DNA of 64,000 nt from positions 13,564,501-13,628,500 of the forward strand of contig NC_062237.1 of the NCBI RefSeq assembly GCF_905475465.1. Direction: 5' to 3'. Shown here in pieces: positions 11,062 through 20,712 of this stretch (position 1 is its first letter; each line of letters starts with the position of its first letter). The position numbers and the translations under genes are program-made. The notes below the pieces were generated by a model. It was not told the DNA's origin and ran no database searches. It saw only the letters and a list, made by a program, of their open reading frames with translations. This stretch comes from Pieris napi (Eukaryota > Arthropoda > Insecta > Lepidoptera > Pieridae).

Positions 11062-11148
11062 GATGTAATTTAAAATTTGAAAAAATTGTTATCTTCATTA
11101 ATTCCTTACTTCCCAAAAACTTATATCACCAATAAGACGTTATCACGT

Positions 11149-11734
11149 AAACATCTCGATCGTAAACCTACTTTACAAACAACCAATATTTTTTTAGTCA
11201 AGTATTTAGTTTTCGTTTAACCATTTGAATCTGGAAAACTTGTAGAAGTTTCGGAGAAGTCACTATTTATATTTTGGAAAAACTCTGGCCCTTTTCGAAT
11301 CCAAAATTCATGGACTTCTTGCGGTAAAATGTCGTCACAGTAAGTACCAGGTCCAGGTACCAGGGTCAAGAGACACAGATACATTCTCTAACCTTGCAGT
11401 TATTAATTTTTCACCGTAGCTTGAAGTCGATGGTTCAGCATCTAATGTTTATTTATCATTTTCGTCACACGTAACCTCTTTTTCCTGGTGACATTCAGAG
11501 TTACTTTTGCCTTGCGGTGATGAGAATGAATAATAATGCTTTGGCTTATTTCGTTCTTCAACCGTAAAAAATGAAGTTTTTACTTAAATATGTTCCTGAT
11601 TGCGTGAGTGATCGTTAGATGATTTACTTACTCGTAGTAAATTGGTAGGATGCGTTTGGAAATATATTAATTAGTACAGTAGGAATAGGCGCAGTCATCG
11701 ATATAATGGCGTAGTATATATATATATTTTTTTA
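11149..11734. other. AT-rich intergenic, nothing recognised
   Basis: Between the inverted-repeat arm that ends the BEL-carrying region and the RTE-like fragment. No coding region or repeat boundary that I can support. Confidence 0.4.
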
Positions 11735-11933
11735 AAGACAATTCACACCAATTGACCTAGTCCCATGATAAGCTGGTGAAGCTTGTGTTATGGGTACTAA
11801 GCAACGGATATACATACATATTATAGATAGATAGACATATTATAGATAGATAGACATATAAATACATAATATTTAAACACCCAAGACCTAAGCACAACAC
11901 CAAATGCTCATCACATCGATGTTCGTCTCCACT
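11735..11933. mobile_element. RTE-like LINE 3' fragment, split by the Polinton (left part)
   Basis: The phrases AATTCACACCAATTGACCTAG, GTGTTATGGGTACTAAG and ATGCTCATCACATCGATG are those of a LINE tail I recognise as common in lepidopteran genomes (RTE type). It stops at the Polinton boundary and appears to resume beyond the other end (25458-25490, CCACTAGACCAATGAGTCGTC). It includes short (TAGA)n and TA-rich microsatellite stretches. Confidence 0.5.
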
Positions 11934-12306
11934 AGTAGTATGGATTCCCGGGCACTGCCTCACCCACTGCTTCGGTAAAAAAAGCTGTTTCGGAGGCAGC
12001 GCCCGCCTAAAAAAAAAAAAAAAAAAAAAAAGTTTGTACTCTAACCCCACTAAACAGGACGTGCGGAGTCGAATGCACTCACTCCTGAACTGATAGCTCT
12101 AACCGTTCCAGAGATAGCTTTCCCAAAACCTTGCTAATTACTTACTAATCACCACCTTATCAGTTACTATTTCCTGCACGAAATCCCCACTCATTATCTA
12201 ATTACTTAATGACTCAGTACGAATGCATCGTTATCTACTTTCCTACATTCACTAACCCGATCTATGGCTCTAAAAGAAAAATAGAATAATATAATATAAT
12301 AAACTA

Positions 12307-12326
12307 AATCTAACCTAACCTAACCT
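12307..12326. repeat. Short CCTAA run in left repeat (TTAGG at 25130 in right repeat)
   Basis: Three contiguous CCTAA units on the plus strand (the insect telomere unit is TTAGG). The inverted repeat carries the mirror copy GGTTAGGTTAGGTTAG near 25128-25143. Too short to call telomeric. Confidence 0.5.
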
Positions 12327-12445
12327 ACGGGTCTAAGCAAACAACAATAAATATACCTACATTAACACCATTATCTATAATAAAATTAGATGTAAGGGTT
12401 ACATATTTAAATAAAACATTTTTATTCCAGGTATTATTCTTTTAT

Positions 12446-12889
12446 TTATATGTCCATTATATTTCTATACAAATTTACTAGCACCGTATCATTGTTCTCT
12501 GAGTCACACGTAAAATTTCTAAGGAAGTCTTCTAATCTCATCCCCCTGAACTTGTAATATATGTATACCAAACAGTACTCTCCGCACACCGCCGATAGGT
12601 AATCCTGAACCGTAAGGTTATTGTATCTCCACATGCAACAATTCCTCCTTAAAAATCCTTCTATTGCTTCAATAGGTTTACGTCCAAACGAATCAAAGTA
12701 TTCCCCAACTCTTTCGACGTTTATATGAATAGCCACCCAATGAGACCCCGGCTGTGAATCAGGGTCAAGATTGCATATGATAAGTGCTGGCACCTGAGCA
12801 TACATCGGCAATCGATTTGAAGGATATACGTTGCTCTGGAGGCTGGGATGTATTCTACGAAGACTCATTTGCACTTCTAGTGTGTTCAT
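12446..12889 (-). CDS. Adenovirus-type cysteine protease, left-repeat copy
   Basis: 147-residue protein identical to the one at 24564-25007, read outward on the minus strand from inside the left inverted repeat. See the right copy for motifs. Because the repeat copies its own upstream flank too (about 225 bp of common sequence before the ATG), this copy probably has the same local signals as the right one and could be expressed. Confidence 0.85.
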   Translation of the reverse strand: MNTLEVQMSLRRIHPSLQSNVYPSNRLPMYAQVPALIICNLDPDSQPGSHWVAIHINVERVGEYFDSFGRKPIEAIEGFLRRNCCMWRYNNLTVQDYLSAVCGEYCLVYIYYKFRGMRLEDFLRNFTCDSENNDTVLVNLYRNIMDI

Positions 12890-13115
12890 AGTTTAATACG
12901 CGTTTACTCCCCTACTCTTTCACTCTCTTACTGACTACATTTATTACTATCAATTCATATTTGTACCAATGTATTTAAACACACATAATATGATCTCAAC
13001 GTAAGTAATGAGTCTCTTTGTAAAAAAAGTAATGAAGGTAAATAAAAACCATGTCATATTCGATTACATTATATTTTATTATTCTTAATATCATAATAAT
13101 TACATAAGTGATTGC

Positions 13116-13604
13116 TTAACTACTATAATCCACACATACATTTCTGTTCTTATCTATTTCTATAATATTTGAAAACTCTGCGTAAACTACACAGTTAATT
13201 GTTTCAGTCAATGCGCTCTCGAATCTTACTTCCATTCTTACACTACCATGGCGTACAAGATTCCAATGCACATTAGAGTTAGCCGACAAGTCAGGTGTTA
13301 AATCAAAAGCTAGTAAACAGTATCCATTTGAATATTGTTCCCTCGATATTCCATTACCTTCGTTAAGAAAATGTATACCGGTGCCTGAGTACAGGGTGTG
13401 GTATGCGCTAGTAAATACATCGTTTGGAAATGATGGTTGTAACGATTTTGAAGGTATCTGTTGACCATCTATATATAGGCTAAATGAGCAAATACCAAAA
13501 TTTTCAAAGTTGAAAGGATTTTTAACATAACTACCGTTGAATGCTGTATTATTCACAAAACCTATAATACATCTCTTAGGAACCTGTCCTAAAATATACT
13601 TCAA
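13116..13604 (-). pseudogene. 3' end of major capsid gene duplicated in left repeat
   Basis: From LGQVPKRCIIGF to the stop, the 162-residue ORF equals the C-terminus of the capsid protein at 23024-24337. Only the first few residues differ, because they lie beyond the inverted-repeat limit. It lacks the first jelly-roll half and has no evident start region, so it is a passenger of repeat expansion. Confidence 0.9.
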
Positions 13605-13790
13605 AAGTAATGAAGGTTAATAAAAACCTGATAAGGTTATTCGTTTATATTTTCATATTCGTAAATATATTTTATTGTTCTTAATATTATAATAATTATA
13701 CGTATATGTGGTTGCTAAACTACTAGATACACACATTTCTGTTATTATCTATTTCAAAAATATTTTAAAAATGCAATGACTATTAAGATT
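13605..13790 (-). pseudogene. Second, diverged copy of capsid 3' end and flank
   Basis: This stretch resembles 13025-13170 (AGTAATGAAGG, ATAATTA..., CACACATTTCTGTT, TATCTATTTC) at clearly lower identity than the main repeat. On the minus strand its last codons give NIFEIDNNRNVC before a stop, against NIIEIDKNRNVC in the intact capsid gene. It looks like the remains of an older inverted repeat. Confidence 0.65.
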
Positions 13791-13913
13791 GCAAAGGGTA
13801 TTTAGAGTGCCCTTTGTATTTCTTATCCACATTTTACTGATAGGTATGGATACTTGTTCAAACATGCAGTCGAGTTGAATATCGTAACTAGATAATGATA
13901 TCCATTACCAGTC

Positions 13914-13920
13914 TATATAA
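13914..13920 (+). promoter_or_regulatory. TATA box (TATATAA) for the 154-aa Polinton gene
   Basis: TATATAA lies 84 bp before the spliced gene's ATG (14004), in an AT-rich noncoding gap, with no other gene between. Position and sequence fit an RNA polymerase II core promoter. Confidence 0.5.
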
Positions 13921-14003
13921 CCCGATACTTGTAGAAAGATTTAGTATTGTGCTCTAAGTTCGACAAAAGTGAAGTGGTTGAAAGTTTGAAATAATAAACA
14001 ACA

Positions 14004-14568
14004 ATGGAGGTAAGTTATTTAAATTTTATAAATTTGGTTTCAGTAAATTCTTTAATAATTCCTATTTATTTTTTGAAACGCATTTTGATTTGTTTATGTT
14101 ATATTTCAGTCTTCATACAACCTGAAAGATGTGGATAAATGTTTCAGACCATATAATTATTATAATTTATCTGATGATGAAGAAGAGGTTTTAAACATAA
14201 CAGAAAATAAAAATAAGAAGACCAATCGTTTAGATGACTTTTTTCTTCAAGAACCTGACCGGAAGAAGAAAAAAACTAAACTTTCTTCAAGTGTTGGCCG
14301 TGCAGGGAAGGAGGGAAGCATTTCATATATATCGACTGATAAAGATGATGGAATGGACGCTGACATACTTGTGAAAATGGAATTATATAGTTTAAAAAAG
14401 TTGAAAGAAATCCCAGTGGCACAACATTGGAAAAATGCAGATATTCGTGTTAAATATTATATGAAAAACGATTCCAACATTGATGTTCAGATAAAGGATA
14501 TTGTATACAACATAACAAAGGGGATATCCGAGGAAGATAGTGTAAAACGTTACAGTTTTAAAAATTAG
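14004..14568 (+). CDS. Uncharacterised 154-aa Polinton protein, spliced
   Basis: Two exons: 14004-14009 (only ATG GAG, then the donor GTAAGT) and 14110-14568 (after TTTCAG). The join keeps frame and gives 154 residues. The start is acidic (LSDDEEEVLN), followed by a basic stretch (RKKKKTK) that could be a nuclear localisation signal; the C-terminal half is mixed alpha/beta-like with no family I recognise. It is the first plus-strand gene, next to pPolB and with its own TATA box, so an early or regulatory role is possible but is inference. The internal ATG at 14131 is the alternative start if the intron is not real. Confidence 0.65.
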
Positions 14569-14646
14569 TTTCATTTAGTTTCTTCATGCTTCAGATTTTA
14601 ATACCATATGTTTATATAATTAAGTAATGTTTCAGTTTTCCACTAG

Positions 14647-14654
14647 TATAAATA
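14647..14654 (+). promoter_or_regulatory. TATA box (TATAAATA) for pPolB
   Basis: TATAAATA in the 196-bp gap after the 154-aa gene, 111 bp before the first pPolB ATG at 14765. Confidence 0.5.
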
Positions 14655-14764
14655 CTATGTTGCATTGTACAAAGTCAATCATTGTGCTTTTTGTTGAAGA
14701 CCTTTGCGCATTAAGGTTAAAAGTGTGAGACAAAAAACAGTTGTGAAACGAATACATATATACA

Positions 14765-17700
14765 ATGTCTCAAGAATGTGTTAGTGTTTTTTTTGATGAA
14801 ATGGATCATGAATTTGAAAGCTTATCCATTGATACAATTGAACTTTTCAACGTTTGTGATGAAATAGAAAGAAATGATTTAAATCACCCATTTTATGATC
14901 AAAGAATGATGGTGCTATGTGATGAATTCGATGGGAAACTGTGAGTATATTTAATAATCATATTTTCTATATATATATTTAATTTTTTTTTTATTTCTCT
15001 ATTCGCATTTCTAACAGTTAAATATAATAAAATTTTATTCGACAGGGTTGATCAAATGGGTCGTGGAACTAAAAGGAAAGCAGCTGTTGATATTAACTCT
15101 GCTGACATCAAAAGAATAAAATCTGGATCGAACATGGATCTTTCACGGTCTTCACAAGAGCAATCAACATCGAATGAAGGTAATAATTTTAACATGAAAT
15201 TTTGCTGTATTTGTAATAGAAATGTTTCCAAAAAATATTTCGCTAATCATCTAAGGAGCAATGCACATAAAAATAATGTAAATAAAAAACAACATTCAAT
15301 AAAACCCAATGTTAAGATAATTGAGACTGCGTTCGGTAATAGAATAATAACCTATAGAGTAACTTCAGAAAATCAAAATGATTTACAGTTTGAGACACCA
15401 GAGTTATTTCTTGCATCTGTCAAAGATACAATATTTACAATAATAAATAAATCTATAGAAGATCATACAATTTTAAAAATAAATTTCATTTTATATGGTG
15501 ACTTTGTTCAGGAGACAAAAAACATTAACAACACTTTTGATTTCCAATCAATGAATTTTATTGTTTGTATTGGTGATGATTTAAATATATTTTATACAAC
15601 TCTCACGAAATCTCTAATAAACTATATAAATTCATTCGAGAGAAAGGATAGTGGGTGGAGTCTGAAAAAAATTTTACATTTGGATATGAATTTAAATCAA
15701 TTTAACCCTTTAAGAGGAAAATCCTTTATTGAGTTACCACATGATATAAAAATAAAAAAAGCTGTGATAAATGTTAAAAACACTGATGACGCCTGTTTTA
15801 AGTGGGCACTGTTATCTGCTTTATTTCCAATTCATAAAAATTCGGATAGAGTATCATCATACACCAAATACAGTCATAAATTAAAGTTCGGTAATATTAA
15901 ATTTCCAGTCAAATTAAAGGATATACACAAAATTGAAAGTCTTAATAATATAAGCATTAATGTTTTTGGGTTAGAATATAATGAACAAAGAAAAAAGCAT
16001 TGTATTGTTGGGCCATTGTATTTTACAAAGAATAAAATGCAGACTCATATAAATTTACTATATTTGACACAGGGTAAAATCGGTCATTATTGTTATATAA
16101 AAAATATGTCACGATTAATAAGTAGTCAAGTTTCGAAATCCAAGGAAGCTATATATCTATGTGACTTTTGTTTACAATATTTTTCAACATCTGAACGTTT
16201 AAATAACCATCAAAAAAATGATTGCAGACATATTTGTACACAAATACCAAGCGTAGATAAAAATAAAAAAAATTGGTGGGGCGATATTGTATCTGAAAAT
16301 AAATTAAGTTTTGATAAATTTCAACGTAAATTGATGTTACCTTTTGTTATATATGCGGATTTTGAGGCTTTTTTAAGTCCCTTAGCATCATGTTCAAACG
16401 ATCCTTTAAAATCACATACAATAAATGTACAAAAACATAATGTGTATAGTTTTGGATACTACATTAAATGCTCATACGATGATAAATTGTCTAAATATGT
16501 AACATATACTGGTGAAAACTGTGCTTTAAAATTTATGGAAACCCTGAAAGATAATTTGACAACAATTGTTAAAAAAATTGGTTTCCAAAAAGTTGCTAAT
16601 AAAATATCACCAATTCAGCAAGATATAGTTAGCAAATCTATTCATTGTTATATTTGTAATAAAATTTTGTGTGGGAATTCAATGATTTACCACGATTGGT
16701 TTACTGGGGAATTTGTTGGGGTCATACATAAAGTTTGTTCAGAAAAATTTAGAGTACCTTACACTATACCTGTCTTTTTGCACAATTTAAGCCATTATGA
16801 TGCACATTTTATCGTACATGCCTTAAACTTTGATGAAGGTCAGGTAGAAGTTCTCCCACAAAACAAAGAAAAATACATATCATTTTCAAAGGTTCTTAAA
16901 ATCAATAACAGTAATGTAACTTTACGTTTTGTGGATTCCCTAAAATTTTTACCCAGTAGCTTAGATACTTTAGCAAAAAATTTAACAAAAAATAATTTTA
17001 ATGAATTATCAAAATGCTTTCCCAATTCAGAAGACTTTAAACGGCTGACTAAAAAAGGTGTATTTCCATATGAATTTATTAAAGATTTTGATACATTAAA
17101 CTACAATCAGCTTCCAGATCTTCCACACTTTTACAGTAGTCTCACAGATTCCATTATTTCTAATGAAGATTACAACCATGCCAAAGATGTTTGGAATCAT
17201 TTCAATTGTAAAAATATGTTGGATTATTCAAATCTTTATTTAAAAACTGATGTTTTATTGTTAGCAGATATTTTTGAAAATTTTAGGCGTGTTTGCATTA
17301 AAACGTACGATTTAGACCCGGCTCATTACTACACAGCACCTGGATTAAGTTGGGATGCTATGTTAAAACATACTAAAACAGAGATTGAATTACTTTCTGA
17401 TATAGATATGATTGCTTTTATTAAATCAGGAATTCGTGGTGGTGTTTCGCAATGTAGCACTCGCTATGCAAAAGCAAATAATGTTTACATGTCTGACTAT
17501 AATGCGAAAGATAAAGAGTCATTCTTAATGTATTTCGATGCCAATAATCTATATGGTTGGGCAATGTCACAATATCTACCTACAGGTGGTTTTGAGTGGG
17601 TTAGTGCTGATACAGATTTTAATGTTAGTTGTTCATCAGATATAGGTTTTATCTTAGAAGTAGATCTGGAGTATCCGGTGGATTTACATGATAAACATTC

Positions 17701-18751
17701 AGATTTACCTCTTTGTCCAGAAAATATACCAGTTGGGGACGCTAAGGAAATTAGATTGATTCCAAACTTAAAAAATAAATCCAAATATATTATTCATTAT
17801 CGAAATTTAATTCAATGTTTGAAAATGGGTTTAAAATTATTAAAAGTTTATAGAATATTAAAATTTAAGCAGAGTCCATGGTTAAAGAACTATATAGACC
17901 TTAATACACAATTAAGAACTCGAGCTAATTCTGATTTTGAGAAAGATTTCTATAAACTCATGAACAACGCAGTTTTTGGTAAGACTATGGAAAATATTGA
18001 GAAACGAGTTAACGTTAAACTGTTAACCCACTGGGAAAATAGGGGCAAAGTATTGGGGGCTGGGGATCTAATTGCTCAACCACATTTTCACAGTGTTTCA
18101 ATATTTTCTGATAGTCTTGTTGCAATTCAATTAAACAAAATGAAATTAATTTATAATAAACCTATTTATCTCGGATTTTGTATATTAGATATATCTAAAA
18201 CGCTGATGTATGATTTCCACTATAATTACATGAAAGAGAAATTTACTTCAAATCTGAAACTACTGTATACAGATACTGACAGTCTCATTTATCAAATATT
18301 TACTAGTAACTTTTATAATGATATAAAGCCAGACATTTGTACACATTTCGATACATCAGATTATAATCCAAACAATGTTTTTAATTTTCCTCAAGTAAAT
18401 AAGAAAAAATTAGGTTATTTCAAAGATGAAAATTGTGGTAAAATCTTTACAGAATTTGTGGGTTTGCGATCAAAAATGTATGCATTACAGGTAGATGATA
18501 AAATTATTACTAAGGCGAAGGGTGTTAACAAATGTGTCACTCAAAAATTAACGTTGGATAATTATAAGTCATGTTTGTTTAATAAAAACGTACAGCATTG
18601 TAAAATGTATCGGTTTAGATCATTAAAACATACAATTTTTACACAGGAAATAAATAAGGTGTGTTTATCTTTTAATGACACAAAGCGGTACATTTTACCA
18701 AACAAAATCGATACGTTACCTATAGGTCATTACCAAATCAATAGTATGTAA
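14765..18751 (+). CDS. Protein-primed family B DNA polymerase (pPolB)
   Basis: Replicates the element's linear DNA by protein priming. Two exons: 14765-14940 (donor GTGAGT) and 15046-18751 (after TTCGACAG); the join is in frame and gives 1293 residues, 62 more than the uninterrupted ORF from ATG 15056. Visible parts (residues of the spliced product, approximate): acidic N-terminus 1-58; C2H2-like finger CCICNRN...H near 110; second finger CDFCLQYF...H near 430; exonuclease motif I YADFEAF near 492, II HNLSHYDAHF near 635, III YLKTDVLLLAD near 788. Polymerase motifs follow: A YFDANNLYGWAM near 886, B KLMNNAVFGKTMEN near 1026, C LYTDTDSLIYQ near 1129. All catalytic acidic residues look intact. 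Confidence 0.92.
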
Positions 18752-18953
18752 TTAAGTATTGTAAATATAACAAATTGTAAATTTTTATGTAAAATAAATT
18801 TGTTTTGTACATGTATAATGTATAAACGTGTACTGTACATTAATATTGTGATATAACACTTACATTTTTTGTATATTTCATATAAATAAATTGTTTTTAA
18901 AATATCAACTTAGTTTTATTCCTTTCCCTGAAGAAGACAGAAGTCAAAAAATA

Positions 18954-19598
18954 ATGATTCATTTTATTCATCCCTTTGCTGCCATCGTAGCAGGACCTAG
19001 TGGGTGTGGAAAATCTAACTTTGTTGCAAATTTCATTAAGCATAAAAGTAGTATATGTAATGAGATTTTTTTAGAAATAACATGGTGTTATGATGAAATG
19101 CAGCCGCTATATAATATACCTGGAGTAAATTACCACCAAGGACTACCGGAATTGCATATGTTTGATGGTAAAAATCCACATTTGATTATAATAGATGACT
19201 TAATGAGGGAATCTGATGGTCGAGTTGTTGATATATTTACAAAAGGTAGTCACCATAGAAATTTGAGTGTTTTTTACATAACCCAAAACTTATTTCATCA
19301 AGGAAGAGGACAGCGCGACATTTCACTTAATTCAAGTTATATTATTTATTTTAAAAATCCCCGTGACAAAACTCAAATACGATTTCTAGCTAGACAAGTT
19401 TCACCGGAAGACACGAAGTTTATTGAAGATTCATATACCGATGCTACTAAAGAAGCTCATGGTTATTTAATGATTGATTTGAAACAAAACACTGATGATG
19501 CTCGCCGCATAAAATCTAAAATATTTGAATCTAGTAATTTTTGTACAATATATGTTCCTATGAAAAGGTATAAGTATATTTGTAATCAGCCACTCTAA
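18954..19598 (+). CDS. Genome-packaging ATPase (A32/FtsK-HerA type)
   Basis: 214 residues from ATG 18954. The reading frame is open further up to 18891 without an ATG, so an upstream exon is possible. Walker A AGPSGCGKSNF lies at about residues 11-21 and Walker B HLIIIDDLM near 75, then a sensor-like region (FYITQNLF). This is the pattern of the Polinton packaging ATPase related to poxvirus A32-type pumps, which loads DNA into the capsid. It is followed 14 nt later by the 111-aa gene, as part of the packed late block. Confidence 0.9.
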   Translation: MIHFIHPFAAIVAGPSGCGKSNFVANFIKHKSSICNEIFLEITWCYDEMQPLYNIPGVNYHQGLPELHMFDGKNPHLIIIDDLMRESDGRVVDIFTKGSHHRNLSVFYITQNLFHQGRGQRDISLNSSYIIYFKNPRDKTQIRFLARQVSPEDTKFIEDSYTDATKEAHGYLMIDLKQNTDDARRIKSKIFESSNFCTIYVPMKRYKYICNQPL

Positions 19599-19612
19599 GT
19601 CAGTAATGAACC

Positions 19613-19948
19613 ATGTATCAACGAATAACAACGCATAAGGAATTGTTATCAGCTTTACATAAATTAAAACCCAAACATCGTAGGATATTACTGAAGTCTT
19701 GTAATAATCAAGAAATTAACTGTATATGTGAATGTATTCACAATGTTTTACAAGGAAAAGTACCTTTAAAAGAGAATACAAAAACAAAATTAAAAAAAAT
19801 TAAAAATCTCTTACGTAATCTGATCAGTAAAGGAAAAAGTTTTGAATACAGGAAAAATATATTAATACAAAAAGGAGGGTCCTTTCTTCCCATAATTTTG
19901 GGTACAATTCTAAGTACCCTTGTAAGTTGTTTTAATAAATCACAATGA
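19613..19948 (+). CDS. Small basic Polinton protein with C-terminal hydrophobic segment
   Basis: 111 residues, Lys/Arg-rich for the first 90 (KPKHRRILLKSC, KTKLKKIKNLLRNL). A motif LIQKGGSFLPIILGTILSTL then forms a hydrophobic stretch near the end. A short basic protein ending in a KGG-plus-hydrophobic tail is common in Polintons and resembles small virion core or membrane-active proteins of adenoviruses only in general character. The stop overlaps the next start as ATGA (19945-19948). Confidence 0.7.
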   Translation: MYQRITTHKELLSALHKLKPKHRRILLKSCNNQEINCICECIHNVLQGKVPLKENTKTKLKKIKNLLRNLISKGKSFEYRKNILIQKGGSFLPIILGTILSTLVSCFNKSQ

Positions 19949-20712
19949 ACACAAAAAAAATGCTTCTTGTTGAGCAAGACTTTATTGATAAACTTAAACA
20001 TCAGAATGAAAATAAAGCAACACCGCAAAGTAGATTGGATTTAGAAATGGAAAAAATTATATCAAGTAAATTGGATGATCGCGAAAAATGGGCGCTTTAT
20101 CTACAAATTTTACAAAGATACTTACATTACTCCATGGAAGAACGTCAACCTCAAGAAATAACAATAACTGAAAAGGTAATAAATGATAATACTAATGAAA
20201 ACCGGAACATCAATAATATAACTACTAGTGAAAATGAAAAAATGCTAAATGTTAAACAACTCCGAACGGGTGAAGACATCGCATATGGGTTACAACCAAA
20301 AGAAATATTAAAATTAATTCCTAAAACTTATATGAGGAGGGGTGAATTATTGATGGATACAATAGTAAATAAAACAGATCAATTGCAATGGAATAAAAAT
20401 GGAACAGTTTTCATTAGTGGACAAGAAATACCAGGGAGTAATATTATAGATTTAGTGAATGACATCTTACGACCCTCGAAGAGATCTGATCCAATCGGTT
20501 GGGAAATATTCGCCAAGTTTTTAAATGATATAAATACACCGCTAACATACATTGGTAATCTGAAAAGAATCAAATATATATCTGACCTTAATAGTAAAGA
20601 TAAAACATTGATTCAAGAATCACAAACTGAGGTTTCCCCAACTCCAACACAATCTAAACACATCAATAAATTGAGAAACAAAAGTGATTGGGAGAAATGG
20701 ACCCCGTATTAG
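19945..20712 (+). CDS. Uncharacterised 255-aa Polinton protein
   Basis: Open frame between the small basic protein and integrase, starting inside an ATGA overlap and running 16 nt into the integrase gene. N-terminal two thirds are helical and charged with an Asn-rich linker (NDNTNENRNINN). The second half has LIPKTYMRRGELLMDTI and IGWEIFAKFLNDINTP, a pattern I associate with a conserved but unnamed Polinton gene seen next to integrase. No enzyme motif is visible. A structural or scaffolding role is a guess from position only. Confidence 0.7.
   Translation: MNTKKMLLVEQDFIDKLKHQNENKATPQSRLDLEMEKIISSKLDDREKWALYLQILQRYLHYSMEERQPQEITITEKVINDNTNENRNINNITTSENEKMLNVKQLRTGEDIAYGLQPKEILKLIPKTYMRRGELLMDTIVNKTDQLQWNKNGTVFISGQEIPGSNIIDLVNDILRPSKRSDPIGWEIFAKFLNDINTPLTYIGNLKRIKYISDLNSKDKTLIQESQTEVSPTPTQSKHINKLRNKSDWEKWTPY

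Larger units (their letters stand above)
11934..13594. repeat. Polinton left terminal inverted repeat
   Basis: Reverse complement of 23859-25457, apart from about 60 bp present only here (roughly 11992-12048: GGAGGCAGCGCCCGCCT, a long A-run, GTTTGTACTCTAACCCC). The inner limit is at AACCTGTCCTAAAA. It contains a complete protease ORF (minus strand) and the 3' part of the major capsid gene. Confidence 0.9.

Noticed and set aside
11757..12050. 97-residue minus-strand ORF at the Polinton left end
   Set aside because: Starts in the A-run (poly-Phe) and reads through repeat ends and LINE debris; no protein pattern.
12300..12330. Telomeric insertion
   Set aside because: Only three units; also part of the Polinton repeat on both sides.
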